DNA of 64,000 nucleotides from Lichenibacterium ramalinae (GCF_004137085.1 NZ_QYBC01000020.1:1-64000); one strand, 5' to 3'. Numbered from the stretch's first letter, positions 28,472 to 38,414 are shown. Numbers and translations: made by a program. Notes: generated from the sequence alone by a model not told the origin.

Positions 28472-29683
28472 ATGAGGCCGAACCGCGTCGCCTGGTCCTT
28501 CCTCACCGCCGCAGGGCTGTGGGCGACCTCCCTGTCGCCCACCCCCTCGGCGGCACAGACGCCGCCCCAACCGGATTTCGGCGCCTGCCTGGCGCAGCTC
28601 AAGGGAGCGGCGGCGGCGCGTGGTATCTCGGCGGCGACGTTCGATGCCGTCACGGCCGGGATGCAGCCTAACGACGTGCTGCATTTCCAGGACGAACAGC
28701 CCGAGTTCACCACCCCGGTCTGGGACTATATGGCGGGCCTCGTCGACCAGGAGCGGGTGGATGACGGCCAGGCTATGCTGGCCCGCTATGGCGACGCGCT
28801 CGGCCGCATCGAGGCGCGCTTCGGGGTCAGCCGCTACGTGCTGGTGGCGCTGTGGGGCGTCGAATCTGATTACGGCAAGAACCTCGGCTATCGGCCGATC
28901 GTGCAGTCGCTCGCCACCCTGAGCTGCTACGGCCACAAGCCGCGCTACTACGAGGGCGAACTCTTCTCGGCCCTGTCCATCCTGCAGAACGGCGATACCA
29001 AGCCGGAACGCTTCGTCGGCTCCTGGGCGGGTGCCTTCGGCCAAACGCAGTTCATGCCCTCCACCCTGGCCCGCAATGCCGTCGACATGGACGGCGACGG
29101 CCATGCCGACATCATCGATTCCGTGCCGGACGCGCTCGGCTCCACGGCCAACTACCTGCGCAAGTCCGGCTGGGTGACGGGCGTGCCCTGGGGCATGGAG
29201 GTGCGGCTGCCGCCCGGCTATTCCGGCCCGGCCGGCCGCAAGGCCCACCACCCCATGGCGTTCTGGGCGGCGCGCGGCGTGAAGCGGGTCGACGGCGCGC
29301 CGCTCGGGGCCGGCAGCGCCGGGCTGCTGCTGCCGGCGGGCCGCAACGGTCCCGCCTTCCTGGTGACGGGCAATTTCGAGGCGGTCTTCGCCTATAATGC
29401 CGCCGAGATCTATGCGCTGGCCATCGGCCACCTGTCGGACCGCCTGCGCGGCGGCGGCCCGCTCGCCACGCCCTGGCCGACCGACGACCCCGGCCTCGCC
29501 CGGGTCGAACGCCGCGAGTTGCAGGAACGGCTGGCCGGCAAGGGGTTCGACATCGGCAACCGCGACGGCGTCATGGGCACCAAGACGCGCGCCGCCATCG
29601 CGTCCTTCCAGCAGTCCCTCGGGGTGAAGCCCGACGGGCGCGCCAGCGCCAGCGTGCTCAAGGCCCTGCAGGACGGGCGGTGA
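28472..29683 (+). CDS. MltB-like lytic murein transglycosylase
   Basis: A 403-residue exported enzyme. A signal peptide ends near PSAAQT. The SLT_2/MltB catalytic domain follows with the catalytic Glu in LWGVESDYGKN (about 130), then SWAGAFGQTQFMPST and VDMDGDGHADII. A C-terminal peptidoglycan-binding domain is seen at about 345-400 (RRELQERLAGKGFDIGNRDG, FQQSLGVKPDGRAS). It cleaves glycan strands to 1,6-anhydro ends. There is no lipobox Cys at the signal end, so it is probably soluble in the periplasm. GGAG precedes the ATG. Confidence 0.9.
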   Translation: MRPNRVAWSFLTAAGLWATSLSPTPSAAQTPPQPDFGACLAQLKGAAAARGISAATFDAVTAGMQPNDVLHFQDEQPEFTTPVWDYMAGLVDQERVDDGQAMLARYGDALGRIEARFGVSRYVLVALWGVESDYGKNLGYRPIVQSLATLSCYGHKPRYYEGELFSALSILQNGDTKPERFVGSWAGAFGQTQFMPSTLARNAVDMDGDGHADIIDSVPDALGSTANYLRKSGWVTGVPWGMEVRLPPGYSGPAGRKAHHPMAFWAARGVKRVDGAPLGAGSAGLLLPAGRNGPAFLVTGNFEAVFAYNAAEIYALAIGHLSDRLRGGGPLATPWPTDDPGLARVERRELQERLAGKGFDIGNRDGVMGTKTRAAIASFQQSLGVKPDGRASASVLKALQDGR

Positions 29684-29723
29684 AGGGGCGGCCGGCGGGG
29701 GGCACGCCCCCGCCTCTGCTCCG

Positions 29724-31244
29724 TCAGAACGGCAGGCCGGGCAGGCTGCGGGTGTTCTCGGCCTTGACGGCCTGCAACTCCTCCGGCACATAGCCCAGCG
29801 CCTTCAGGATCGTCGGGGCGATCTCGGCGGTGCCGACCGGCGTCGCCACGGTCCGGGCCGCGATGCCGGGGCCCGCCACCACCAGCGGCACGTTGCGGTC
29901 CTCGAGGGCGAGGCCGCCGTGTTCGGCGCCCTTCTTGCCCGACGTGTAGACGACGCCCGGGTCGGTCCCCACCATGATGTCCGGGGCGCGGCTGTCGGTG
30001 GCGGGGTCGGCGAAGAGCGCCGCGACGGCGGCCGGCGGGTAGAGCGTGCCGATGCCGAGCGCGGCCCTGTCCTTCTCCAGCGCGGCGAGGGCCTCGGGCA
30101 GCTTCGCGGCCCGTTCGGAGGGCTTCAGCCAGATCAGGGCGCCGTCGTCGGCGTCGTGGAAGGCATGGCCGGGGAGCTTCTCGTAGGGCGCGTCGTCGGT
30201 CGGCCGCAGGCCGGCGGGGTCGATCGGCGACTGGCCGTGCTTGGACGACAGGACGATCAGCGTCGTGCCGTCGAGGCCGTTGACCTTCAACCCCTCCACC
30301 AGCCGGCCGAGCGCGCCGTCGACATAGTCGAACTGCGCGGCGAGCCCGTCGTTGGGCCGGCTCGAGGCGTCGGCATAGCCGCCCTTGGCCTCCGGTGGGT
30401 CGCCGGGGCCGGCCTTGGGCAGCTTCTGGCCGACGCTGACGGCCTGGAAGTTCATGCCGAACAGGGCCGGCACGCCCACCTTGCCGGCGCCCGTGCCGTC
30501 GAGGCCCCGCATCATGTTGAGCACGGCCGCCACGTGTTTCTCGTCGAAGTCCCGCTCGGCCGCGAAGGAGCCGGTCGTCTTGACTTTGGTGCCGGGGATC
30601 AGCGCGTCCTGCTCCACGGCGTAGAGCTCGTCGAGCCCCTGGCCCGATGGGCCGGCCAGCCACTCGTAGGCGGGGTGCTTGTCGGCCCAGGCGGTGCGGC
30701 CGCCGTGCCCGTGCACGACCTCGAAGATCGTGTTGGCCCGCAGGTAGTCGTGCGGGTAGACCGGCGCGCAGACCGTGCCGGTGAGGCGCAGCGGGAGCTT
30801 GGCGGCGTCGATCTGCGTCATGGGCTTGCCGATCGTGCCGCCGGCATCGGCGCGCTTCGGATCGACGTCGATCTCGGACGCGAAGGGGACTTCCGTCCCG
30901 GCCTCGCCCTTGCAGCCGGAGCCGGCCGGGAACAGCGTCCGGTCGTAGCTGTCGTCGTAGTAGACGCCGGTCGTGGCCGGGCCGCCGCCCGTCACCTGGG
31001 CGGCGAGGCCCGGGAAGCTGTCGGAGATCAGCGGCGTCATGGCCTGGCGGTAGGTCACCCCGGCCCGGCTCAGCCGGGCCAGGGCGCCGTTCGGATGGCG
31101 GGCCGCGTGCTCGGCGAGGTCGACCGCATGCATCCCGTCGATGCTGATCAGCAGCACGTGGGCGTAGGGCGCAGGGGCGGCGAAGGCGGCGGTGGTGGAC
31201 AGGAGGGCGAGGGCGCCCGCGGCCGCGCGGCCGAACTGTGTCAT
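29724..31244 (-). CDS. Secreted alkaline phosphatase-superfamily phosphodiesterase/nucleotide pyrophosphatase
   Basis: A 506-residue protein with a signal peptide (QFGRAAAGALALLSTTAAFA). The fold begins HVLLISIDGMHAVDL (metal Asp), then TPLISDSFPGLAAQVTGG, where Ser or Thr is the nucleophile. Later metal ligands lie in LIVLSSKHGQSPID and AEHGGLALEDRNVPLVVAG. This layout fits type I phosphodiesterase/nucleotide pyrophosphatase enzymes. The natural substrate is unknown. At the usual GTD or SKHG site it has Lys-His-Gly. It diverges from the GST gene. Confidence 0.82.
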   Translation of the reverse strand: MTQFGRAAAGALALLSTTAAFAAPAPYAHVLLISIDGMHAVDLAEHAARHPNGALARLSRAGVTYRQAMTPLISDSFPGLAAQVTGGGPATTGVYYDDSYDRTLFPAGSGCKGEAGTEVPFASEIDVDPKRADAGGTIGKPMTQIDAAKLPLRLTGTVCAPVYPHDYLRANTIFEVVHGHGGRTAWADKHPAYEWLAGPSGQGLDELYAVEQDALIPGTKVKTTGSFAAERDFDEKHVAAVLNMMRGLDGTGAGKVGVPALFGMNFQAVSVGQKLPKAGPGDPPEAKGGYADASSRPNDGLAAQFDYVDGALGRLVEGLKVNGLDGTTLIVLSSKHGQSPIDPAGLRPTDDAPYEKLPGHAFHDADDGALIWLKPSERAAKLPEALAALEKDRAALGIGTLYPPAAVAALFADPATDSRAPDIMVGTDPGVVYTSGKKGAEHGGLALEDRNVPLVVAGPGIAARTVATPVGTAEIAPTILKALGYVPEELQAVKAENTRSLPGLPF

Positions 31245-31466
31245 GATCGAATCGTCCCTGCGAGGATGGTGGGGATGGGCTAGGCAGGGCTCATGACGGG
31301 TGCATGACGGCGGACGTGCTCGACCGCCGGCGTGCCTGGCGGCCGGCGTGCCGGTCCGACCTCGCCGTGCCGGACGACGGACGTCCGCGGGCGACATTGC
31401 GGTGGGACTCGCGGGAGTGGCACGGTTACAATCCGGCGTCGCTGCCCGCAGGTGAACTGACGTCCC

Positions 31467-32141
31467 ATGCCATCGCAAACCACATTGTACTATGCGCCCG
31501 GGGCCTGCTCGCTCGCGCCCCACATCGCGCTCGAGGAGGTCGGGCTTCCCTTCGAGGCGATCCCGATCGACACGAAGGCCGGCGAACACCGGCGCGCCCC
31601 TTACCTCGCCATCAACGCCAAGGGACGGGTCCCGGCTCTGGCGGTCGACGATTGGGTGCTGACCGAAAACCCGGCCATCCTGCAGTTCATCGCGCGGACG
31701 GGCGAGGATGGGCGGCTTTGGCCGCAGGACCCGCGCCAGCAGGCCCGGGCGACGGAGTGGCTGGGCTGGCTGGCCTCCACCGTCCATGTCGCCTACGCCC
31801 ACGTCCGCCGCGCCGAGCGTTACGCCACCTCGGACGCTGCCCTCGAGGACGTGCGCGCCAAGGGCGTCGAAGCGTGCCGGGACCTTTGGCGCGACGTGGA
31901 CCGGGCCATCGGGCCGGGGCCATGGGCCCTCGGCGAGCTTTATTCGGTCGTCGACGCCTATCTCGTCGTGTTCTGGACCTGGGGACGCGGCCCCGTGCTG
32001 GGCTTCGACATCGAGCAGGCCTGTCCGACCTGGTCGGCCCATGCCCGTCGCATGGCCCTGCGGCCTGCCGTTCAAAGGGCGTTCCGACGCGAAGCCCTGC
32101 AGCTGCCCGGGGCGCCGGCCCCGAACCCCGCCGACCCGTGA
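31467..32141 (+). CDS. Glutathione S-transferase family protein
   Basis: A 224-residue GST. The thioredoxin-like N-terminal domain has LYYAPGACSLAPHIALEEVG (catalytic Ser region, beta-class-like), INAKGRVPAL and LTENPAILQFIA, the glutathione-gamma-Glu site. An all-helical C-terminal domain follows (about 90-210, with LGELYSVVDAYLVVF). It likely conjugates or reduces small molecules with glutathione. The GNAT gene follows after 9 bases, so the two probably form an operon. Confidence 0.88.
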   Translation: MPSQTTLYYAPGACSLAPHIALEEVGLPFEAIPIDTKAGEHRRAPYLAINAKGRVPALAVDDWVLTENPAILQFIARTGEDGRLWPQDPRQQARATEWLGWLASTVHVAYAHVRRAERYATSDAALEDVRAKGVEACRDLWRDVDRAIGPGPWALGELYSVVDAYLVVFWTWGRGPVLGFDIEQACPTWSAHARRMALRPAVQRAFRREALQLPGAPAPNPADP

Positions 32142-32150
32142 GGCCTTCGC

Positions 32151-32732
32151 ATGGATGAGCCGCCCGGATCCGACCTTCCCCGCAGCATCGCCGCCACCAC
32201 CCTGCGATCGGACCGGCTCGTGCTGCGGCCCCTGCAGGCCGGCGATGCCGAGGCCATCGCGGCCCTCCTCGACGATGTCGAGGTCGTGCGCTGGACGAGC
32301 CGCATCCCCCATCCCTACCGGCTCGCCGACGCCGTCTACTTCCTCACCGAGATCGCCCCGCGCGAGACCTGCTGGGGCATCGCGGTCGCGGGAGGCGCCC
32401 TCGCGGGCGTCGGCGGACTGGCGGCCCGGGCCGATGCGCCCGATGTCGAGCTCGGCTACTGGCTGGGACGGCCGTTCTGGGGCCGGGGCTATGCCACCGA
32501 GGCGGCCGGGCTCATGCTGGACCAGGCCTGGTCCGAGGGGAGGGCGCGCGTCCTGTCGGGCTATTTCGACGGCAACCTGCGCTCGCGCCGGGTGCTCGGG
32601 AAGCTCGGCTTCCGCGAGGTCGGTCGCTCGACGCGGCACAACCTCGCCCTCGGCCGCGACCTGCCCCACGTCGACATGCTGGTCGAGCGTCCGGCGGCGT
32701 CAGGCTCCGCTGCGGCCGCCCCCGGTGGATGA
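32151..32732 (+). CDS. GNAT acetyltransferase (RimJ/RimL-like)
   Basis: A 193-residue acetyltransferase. It begins LRSDRLVLRPLQAGDAEAIA, has the acetyl-CoA loop GRPFWGRGYATEA and the late motif NLRSRRVLGKLGFREVG. These fit the RimJ/RimL-type GNAT group that acetylates protein N-termini or small amines; the substrate is not known. It begins 9 bases after the GST stop. Its last 33 bases overlap the 3' end of purD on the other strand. Confidence 0.88.
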   Translation: MDEPPGSDLPRSIAATTLRSDRLVLRPLQAGDAEAIAALLDDVEVVRWTSRIPHPYRLADAVYFLTEIAPRETCWGIAVAGGALAGVGGLAARADAPDVELGYWLGRPFWGRGYATEAAGLMLDQAWSEGRARVLSGYFDGNLRSRRVLGKLGFREVGRSTRHNLALGRDLPHVDMLVERPAASGSAAAAPGG

Positions 32733-34013
32733 ACCCGCAGCGCCCCCGCGCAGCCCGATGTCGCGCCGGCAGAAGCCCTCGGGCCAGTCGAGCCGGTCCA
32801 CCGCCGCATAGGCGCGGGCGCGGGCCGCTCCGGCATCGGGGCCGAGCCCCGTGAGGGTGAGGACGCGGCCGCCGTCGGCCAGGATGCGGCCGTCCTCGGC
32901 GCGGGTGCCGGCGTGGAACAGCGTGACGCCCTCGGCCGCGGCGGCGGCGTCGAGCCCGCGGATTTCGGTGCCCTTCAGCGGCGCGTCGGGGTAGCCGCGC
33001 GCCGCCACCACCACCGACACGCCGACCTCCGGCCTGAACCGCACCGGCCCCTCCGGCAGGGCGCCGCGGGCCACGGCGTCGAGCAGGGGCAGCAGGTCCT
33101 GGTCAAGCCGCGGCAGGAAGGCCTGGGTCTCGGGGTCGCCGAAGCGGACATTGTATTCGATCAGCTTCGGTCCCGCGGCCGTCAGCATCAGGCCGGCGAA
33201 GAGCACGCCCTTGAAGGGCGTGCCTCGCTCCGCGAGGCCGCGCAGCGTCGGCACGACGATCTCGGCCATGATGCGGGCTTCGAGCGCAGCGTCGAGCACC
33301 GGGGCGGGCGAGATGGCCCCCATCCCGCCCGTGTTGGGTCCGGTGTCGCCGTCGCCGACACGCTTGTGGTCCTGCGCCGAAGCGAAGGGCAGGGCGCGGG
33401 TGCCGTCGCAGAGCGCGAAGAAGGACAGTTCCTCGCCCTCCAGGAACTCCTCGATCACCACGGAAGCACCGGCCACGCCGAAGCCGCCCCCGAACATGAA
33501 CTCCAGCGTGCGGGCGGCCTCGGCGCGGTCCGCCGCGATCACCACGCCCTTGCCGGCCGCGAGCCCGTCCGCCTTGATGACGGTGGGGTAGGGGATGGCG
33601 GCGAGATGGGCCTCGGCGGCCTCGCGGCTGTCGAACCGCCCGTAGCCGGCCGTCGGGATGGCGAAGTCGCGGGCGAGGTCCTTGGTGAAACCCTTCGAGC
33701 CTTCGAGCCGCGCGGCGGCGCGCGACGGGCCGAAGACCGGGATGCCGGCCGCCTCCAGCGCGTCGGCGACGCCCGCGACCAGCGGCGCCTCCGGGCCCAC
33801 CACGACGAGGCCGACGGCTTCGCGCCGGGCCAGCGCCACCACGGCGGCGGGGTCGGTCGGGTCCAGCGCCAGGTTGGTGGCGATGGCGGCCGTGCCGGGG
33901 TTGCCGGGCGCGACGAGCAGCCTGCCGAGGCGCGGGCTGCCCGCCAGGGCCGCCGCGAGGGCATGTTCGCGGCCGCCCGCGCCGAGGATGAGGACGTCGA
34001 TTCTGTCGGCCAC
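32700..34013 (-). CDS. purD: Phosphoribosylamine-glycine ligase
   Basis: A 437-residue ATP-grasp enzyme. It begins [17 protein letters not shown] and has [53 protein letters not shown] and [16 protein letters not shown]. It makes glycinamide ribonucleotide in purine synthesis. I chose the GTG at 34013 because it starts just before the family N-terminus; an ATG at 34133 would add 40 unfamiliar residues. The C-terminal 15 residues are a Gly/Ser extension. Confidence 0.93.
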   Translation of the reverse strand: MADRIDVLILGAGGREHALAAALAGSPRLGRLLVAPGNPGTAAIATNLALDPTDPAAVVALARREAVGLVVVGPEAPLVAGVADALEAAGIPVFGPSRAAARLEGSKGFTKDLARDFAIPTAGYGRFDSREAAEAHLAAIPYPTVIKADGLAAGKGVVIAADRAEAARTLEFMFGGGFGVAGASVVIEEFLEGEELSFFALCDGTRALPFASAQDHKRVGDGDTGPNTGGMGAISPAPVLDAALEARIMAEIVVPTLRGLAERGTPFKGVLFAGLMLTAAGPKLIEYNVRFGDPETQAFLPRLDQDLLPLLDAVARGALPEGPVRFRPEVGVSVVVAARGYPDAPLKGTEIRGLDAAAAAEGVTLFHAGTRAEDGRILADGGRVLTLTGLGPDAGAARARAYAAVDRLDWPEGFCRRDIGLRGGAAGSSTGGGRSGA

Positions 34014-34212
34014 TGGAGTGAGGTTCCCGCGCGTGAGGTGGTGGCGGCTTGTGCCACGGATCTCCGGCGGGTTCAAAAAGCGCTGCCCGAAGGCGGCGGC
34101 CCGGCGCCGGGCGCCATCCCCCGGCCCGGCCACGGCATGGCTTCACCGGCCCTTAATTCGCCGCCGTTAGCGTCGACAGGGTCGGGGGCCGTGAAGGGAT
34201 GCAAGGCGCGCG

Positions 34213-36600
34213 ATGGCGAGGGGGCGGGACAGGGATGGCGGACGACCCCAGCGCCGGGAGCCGCGTCTCGGCGAGGATCGCCAGGGCGATCTGCGCGCCT
34301 TCCCCGAGGATCGAGCCGGCGCCCGCGCCCGGCCCCGCGCCGCCCGCGACGACCGGCGCGAGCCCACCTTTTCCGAGGCCGACGACCGCCGGCCGCGCCG
34401 TGGCGAGATCGACGTGAGCCGCGAGCGCGGCGGTTCGGGCCGCAGGGGTTCGGGCGGCGGCGGGGGCGCGGGAGGGCGCGGCACGGGCCCTCGGCTGCGC
34501 CGCCGGCGCGGGCTGTTCGGCCACCTCGTCTACTGGTGCCTCATCCTCGGCATCTGGGGGGCGCTCGGCGCCGCCGGCACCGTCGTCTACGAGGCGAGCC
34601 GGCTGCCACCCATCGACACGCTCGAAGTGCCCAAGCGGCCCCCCAACATCGCCATCCAGGGCGACGACGGCACCCCGCTGGCCAACCGCGGCGACACGGG
34701 CGGCGCCGCCATCCGGCTGGCGGACCTGCCCGCCTACCTGCCCAAGGCCTTCGTGGCCATCGAGGACCGGCGCTTCTTCTTCCATCACGGCCTCGACCCC
34801 GCCGGCATCGCGCGGGCGCTGCTGGCGAACCTCGTCCACCGCGGCGGCGTGCAGGGCGGCTCCACGCTGACCCAGCAGCTCGCCAAAAACGTGTTCCTGA
34901 CCCAGGAGCGCACCCTGTCGCGCAAGATCCAGGAAGCCATCCTGGCCATCTGGCTCGAGCACAAATACACCAAGAACCAGATCCTCGAACTCTACCTCAA
35001 CCGCGTCTACTTCGGTTCCGGCTCCTATGGGGTGGAGGCGGCGGCGCTGCACTATTTCGGCCACGGCGCCGCCAAGGTCACGGTGGCGGAGGCCGCCATG
35101 CTGGCGGGGCTGATGAAGGCGCCGACGAAGCTCGCCCCCAACCGCAACCCGCAGGGCGCCATCGACCGCGCCGCGCAGGTGATCGGCGCGATGCGCGAGG
35201 AGGGCTACGTCACCGATGCCGTGGCCCGCGACGCGCTGGCCCATCCGGCCCATGCCGTGAAGGAGCGCGGCAACGGCGACGTGAACTACGCGGCCGACTA
35301 CGTGATGGACATGCTCGACGACACGATCGGCGCCGTCGAGGAGGACATCGTCGTCACCACCACCATCAGCCCGGCGCTGGAGGCGGCCGGTGAGCGCGCG
35401 CTCGTCGACACGCTGAACAAGGGCGGCGGCAAATACGGCGTCAGCCAGGGCGCTCTGGTGTCGCTGGCGCCCGACGGGGCCATCAAGGCCCTGATCGGCG
35501 GGCGCGACTATGCCGACAGCCAGTTCGACCGCGCCGTCTCGGCCAAGCGGCAGCCCGGGTCCTCGTTCAAGCCCTTCGTCTACCTGTCGGCGTTGGAAGC
35601 CGGCCTGACGCCCGACTCGGTGCGGGAGGACGGGCCCATCACCATCAAGGGCTGGCACCCGGAGAACTACAGCCGCGAATATTTCGGGCCCGTGACGCTG
35701 ACCAAGGCGCTGTCGCTGTCGCTCAACACCGTCGCGGTGCGGCTCGGCGTCGAGGTCGGGCCCAGGACCGTCGTGGCGACCGCACACCGGCTCGGCATCG
35801 CCTCCGAATTGCAGCCCAACGCCTCGATCGCCCTCGGCACCTCGGAAGTCTCGCCCCTGGAGCTCACCGCCGCCTACGCGCCCTTCGCCAACGGCGGCAT
35901 CGCGGTGCAACCGCACATCATCACCCGGGTGAAGACCACGTCGGGCAAGCTGCTCTACCAGCGCCGCAACGCCAACCTCGGCCGCGCCGTCGACCCGGTC
36001 TACGTCGGCATGATGAACGCCATGATGGAGGAAACGCTGCTGACCGGCACGGCCCGCAAGGCCGAGCTGCCTGGCTGGCAGGCGGCGGGCAAGACCGGCA
36101 CCAGCCAGGATTGGCGCGACGCCTGGTTCGTGGGCTACACGAGCCGCCTCGTCACCGGGGTGTGGTTCGGCAACGACGACGGCACCCCCACCCGCAAGGC
36201 GTCGGGCGGCAACCTGCCCGTGGAAGCCTGGAGCCGCTTCATGAAGGTGGCGCTGAAGGGGACCGTGCCGGTGCCGCTGCCCGGGGACTGGCACGCCCCG
36301 GCCGCGCCCGCATCCGACGGCACCCCGCTGGCCTCGCTCATCGACCGCACCAACGCCTTCCTCGGCGGCGGCAGCACGCCGGCGCCTCGCCCCGCGCCCG
36401 CGGCGGCGCCCTCCGGGGGGGCGCCCCCCACCACCGGCTCCATCGCGGCCGCGGCCCCGCCGCCCGGCGTCGACGACCCCCGCTACAGCGACGACCCGCT
36501 GCCGCCGGCGGTGGTGCCCGAGGAGGTTCCGCCGCGCCCGCGCCGCGCCGCGGCGTCGGGGGACGACCGCAGCCTGCTCGACAAGCTCTTCGGCGGGTAG
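34213..36600 (+). CDS. Class A penicillin-binding protein (PBP1A family)
   Basis: A 795-residue bifunctional peptidoglycan synthase. The N-terminal 90 residues are an Arg/Gly-rich cytoplasmic tail, followed by one membrane helix (HLVYWCLILGIWGALGAAG). The GT51 domain has EDRRFFFHHGLD (about 183), GGSTLTQQLAKN and KIQEAILAIWLEHKYTKNQI. The transpeptidase domain has SSFK (about 450), SLN and KTGT (about 626). A Pro/Ala-rich tail of 100 residues follows. It polymerises glycan strands and cross-links them at the cytoplasmic membrane. The length of the basic leader depends on the start; the ATG at 34213 is assumed. Confidence 0.92.
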   Translation: MARGRDRDGGRPQRREPRLGEDRQGDLRAFPEDRAGARARPRAARDDRREPTFSEADDRRPRRGEIDVSRERGGSGRRGSGGGGGAGGRGTGPRLRRRRGLFGHLVYWCLILGIWGALGAAGTVVYEASRLPPIDTLEVPKRPPNIAIQGDDGTPLANRGDTGGAAIRLADLPAYLPKAFVAIEDRRFFFHHGLDPAGIARALLANLVHRGGVQGGSTLTQQLAKNVFLTQERTLSRKIQEAILAIWLEHKYTKNQILELYLNRVYFGSGSYGVEAAALHYFGHGAAKVTVAEAAMLAGLMKAPTKLAPNRNPQGAIDRAAQVIGAMREEGYVTDAVARDALAHPAHAVKERGNGDVNYAADYVMDMLDDTIGAVEEDIVVTTTISPALEAAGERALVDTLNKGGGKYGVSQGALVSLAPDGAIKALIGGRDYADSQFDRAVSAKRQPGSSFKPFVYLSALEAGLTPDSVREDGPITIKGWHPENYSREYFGPVTLTKALSLSLNTVAVRLGVEVGPRTVVATAHRLGIASELQPNASIALGTSEVSPLELTAAYAPFANGGIAVQPHIITRVKTTSGKLLYQRRNANLGRAVDPVYVGMMNAMMEETLLTGTARKAELPGWQAAGKTGTSQDWRDAWFVGYTSRLVTGVWFGNDDGTPTRKASGGNLPVEAWSRFMKVALKGTVPVPLPGDWHAPAAPASDGTPLASLIDRTNAFLGGGSTPAPRPAPAAAPSGGAPPTTGSIAAAAPPPGVDDPRYSDDPLPPAVVPEEVPPRPRRAAASGDDRSLLDKLFGG

Positions 36601-36711
36601 CCAAGCCGATGCCGCCCGGCTCCGGGCGCGTTCCGGCGGAGGCGGAAGGGCCGAAGCGGCGAGGCAGCGGAGCGAAGCGCCTGACCGGCGATGCGACCCC
36701 GACGCCCCTCG

Positions 36712-37133
36712 GCCCTCCGATCGAGCCGCACCGCTCCGGCCTGCTCGATATCGGCGACGGCCACCGGATCCATTGAGGGTTCTGCGGCCACCCCGAGGGT
36801 CGGCCGGCGGTGTTCCGCCACGGCGGCCCGGATGCGGGGTGTGCCCCGGACCATCGTCGCCCGTTCGACCCCGCCCGCACCAACCTGCTGCCCAACCCGG
36901 CCTGAAGCGGGCAATACGCCGAGGACCGCTTCGCCCTGGCCTTCGCCCGCAGCGAGAGCCACTGCTTCGTCGACGGCGGCTTGCTGGCGGAGGGGCGGCT
37001 GCTGGGCGATGCCGGTCGGCTGCGCGGCATTCCCGGCGTCATCATCCAGGGGCGCTACAACCTCGCCACGCCGGCCTGCTCAGCCTGAGACCAGCACGGT
37101 GCCCTGGCCCGAGGCCGGGTTCCGCCTGGTCTA
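36712..37133 (+). pseudogene. pip: Proline iminopeptidase remnant
   Basis: Reading one frame across stops gives EPHRSGLLDIGDGHRIH, a TGA (36774) where Trp is expected, GFCGHPEGRPAVFRHGGPDAG, CAPDHRRPFDPARTNLL, another TGA (36903), then QYAEDRFALAFARSESH and RGIPGVIIQGRYNLATPA. These match the start and end of proline iminopeptidase. About 190 central residues, including the catalytic GGSWGS, are missing. The active-site Asp in the QGRYD motif is Asn here. After another stop the last family residues (WPEAGFRLV) appear in a different frame. The gene has at least two stops, one deletion and one frameshift and is clearly dead. Confidence 0.8.
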
Positions 37134-37234
37134 GAGCGCTTTCGCCTTCGGCGAATGCGCTCCAACTTCGAAGCGAGAGCAGTTCCATCGGCTTGGAGCC
37201 GCCAAGGCGACTCGGAGAAAGCCGATACTGCTCT
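37133..37234. repeat. Composite palindromic element, REP-like copy 2 plus a long hairpin
   Basis: The first part (37133-37163) is a 31-base palindrome like that at 28282-28312, with core TTCGCC-TTC-GGCGAA. The second (37176-37234) is a hairpin: AGAGCAGT and ATCGGCTT at the left pair with AAGCCGAT and ACTGCTCT at the right. The element abuts the end of the dead pip gene. Confidence 0.6.
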
Positions 37235-37445
37235 AAGGCGCCGGCCACGCCTAGGACGAGCCCGGGAGCCTGCCGGAACTGCTGCGGGCGACGCATCGCC
37301 GTCTCGGCGAGGCCTGACCCGGTCGTCCTGCGGTGACGGTGCCGTCACGCCCGCCTGACGCCGCGCCGCCGTCCGTGCTAAGGCGTCGATGGAAGACCCA
37401 CGCGCCGGCCCCGCACGCCGGGCGGCCTGCACCGGAACGGAACAG

Positions 37446-37961
37446 ATGACAGCGGAGCTCCGGGCGCCTGGGCCCGATCTCGCGGCCGGCTTCAAGCTCG
37501 CCATGCGCCGGCTCGCCGCCACCGTGACCATCGTCACGGCCGGGCGCGAAGGCTCGCGCTTCGGCATGACGGCCACGGCCGTCACGTCGGTCACGGCGGC
37601 GCCGCCCACGCTGCTGATCTGCGTCAATCAAAGCGCCAGCATCCACGACATCATCGTGGAGACGGGGCACTACTGCATCAACATCCTCGGTACGCACCAT
37701 GCCCCGCTGGTGGCGCCCTTCGGCGGCGGCGCCGGCGGCGAGGCCCGCTTCGGCCACGGCACCTGGAGCCACCGCGACGGCGGCGTGCCCTACCTCGACG
37801 ACGCCCAGGCCAGCCTGTTCTGCGCCCTGCGCCAGACCGTGGCTTACGGCTCGCATTCGATCCTCATCGGCGAGGTGCAGGCGGTCCGGCTGTCCGATGC
37901 GATCGCGCCCCTGCTCTACCAGGACGGCGCCTTGGCGGCCTCTCGCGCGCTGGATCCCTGA
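37446..37961 (+). CDS. Flavin reductase-like domain protein
   Basis: A 171-residue protein of the flavin reductase-like FMN-binding family (HpaC/NADH:FMN oxidoreductase type). Typical blocks are FKLAMRRLAATVTIVTA, FGMTATAVTSVTAAPPTLLICVN, GHYCINIL and HSILIGEVQAVRL. Such proteins reduce FMN for a partner monooxygenase; no partner is adjacent. The ATG at 37446 has GGAAC before it and is preferred to the ATG at 37389. A strong intrinsic terminator follows. Confidence 0.85.
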   Translation: MTAELRAPGPDLAAGFKLAMRRLAATVTIVTAGREGSRFGMTATAVTSVTAAPPTLLICVNQSASIHDIIVETGHYCINILGTHHAPLVAPFGGGAGGEARFGHGTWSHRDGGVPYLDDAQASLFCALRQTVAYGSHSILIGEVQAVRLSDAIAPLLYQDGALAASRALDP

Positions 37962-37988
37962 GGCGCTCGTCTCAGCGACGTCTCGGGT

Positions 37989-38015
37989 CCGCCCGCGCCG
38001 GGCGGTTTGTTTTTT
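37989..38015 (+). terminator. Intrinsic terminator after the flavin reductase gene
   Basis: A perfect 7-bp stem, CCGCCCG-CGC-CGGGCGG, is followed by TTTGTTTTTT. It lies 28 bases after the stop. This is the clearest intrinsic terminator I see in the window. Confidence 0.85.
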
Positions 38016-38239
38016 AGGAGTATGCGGCCTCAGTCGGCCGACAGCAGCCGCATCCTCGCCCTCGGATGGAATCGACCGGTCGCGCCTTCGTCGCCTCGAC
38101 GAAGAGCACGCCGAAGTCACCCATAAAGCAGGGTGTCGAAACGATGAGAACGGCTATGGTCTGTGCGGTGGCGGTTTGAACCGACAAGCGGTCCGGCGAT
38201 CCGGAGATCGACGCTAAACCGTATCGGCCATGCTGGGAC

Positions 38240-38314
38240 TGGAGCGGGCGAAGGGATTCGAACCCTCGACCCCAACCTTGGCAAGGTTGTGCTCTACCAC
38301 TGAGCTACACCCGC
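38240..38314 (-). tRNA. tRNA-Gly(GCC)
   Basis: A 75-nt cloverleaf including the encoded CCA. Acceptor arms are GCGGGTG and CGCCCGC with a G-T pair; the anticodon loop is TTGCCAA with stem CAACC/GGTTG; the T arm is GAGGG-TTCGAAT-CCCTT. The anticodon GCC reads GGC and GGU Gly codons. Confidence 0.97.
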
Positions 38315-38414
38315 ATCCGTGTCGCGCGGCGACGCGCTCTCTATGCCCCACCGGCGGGAGCGTGGCAAGGGGGTCGGGGGAAATTCACCGACCCCTCGAC
38401 CCGAGCCGGGGACG

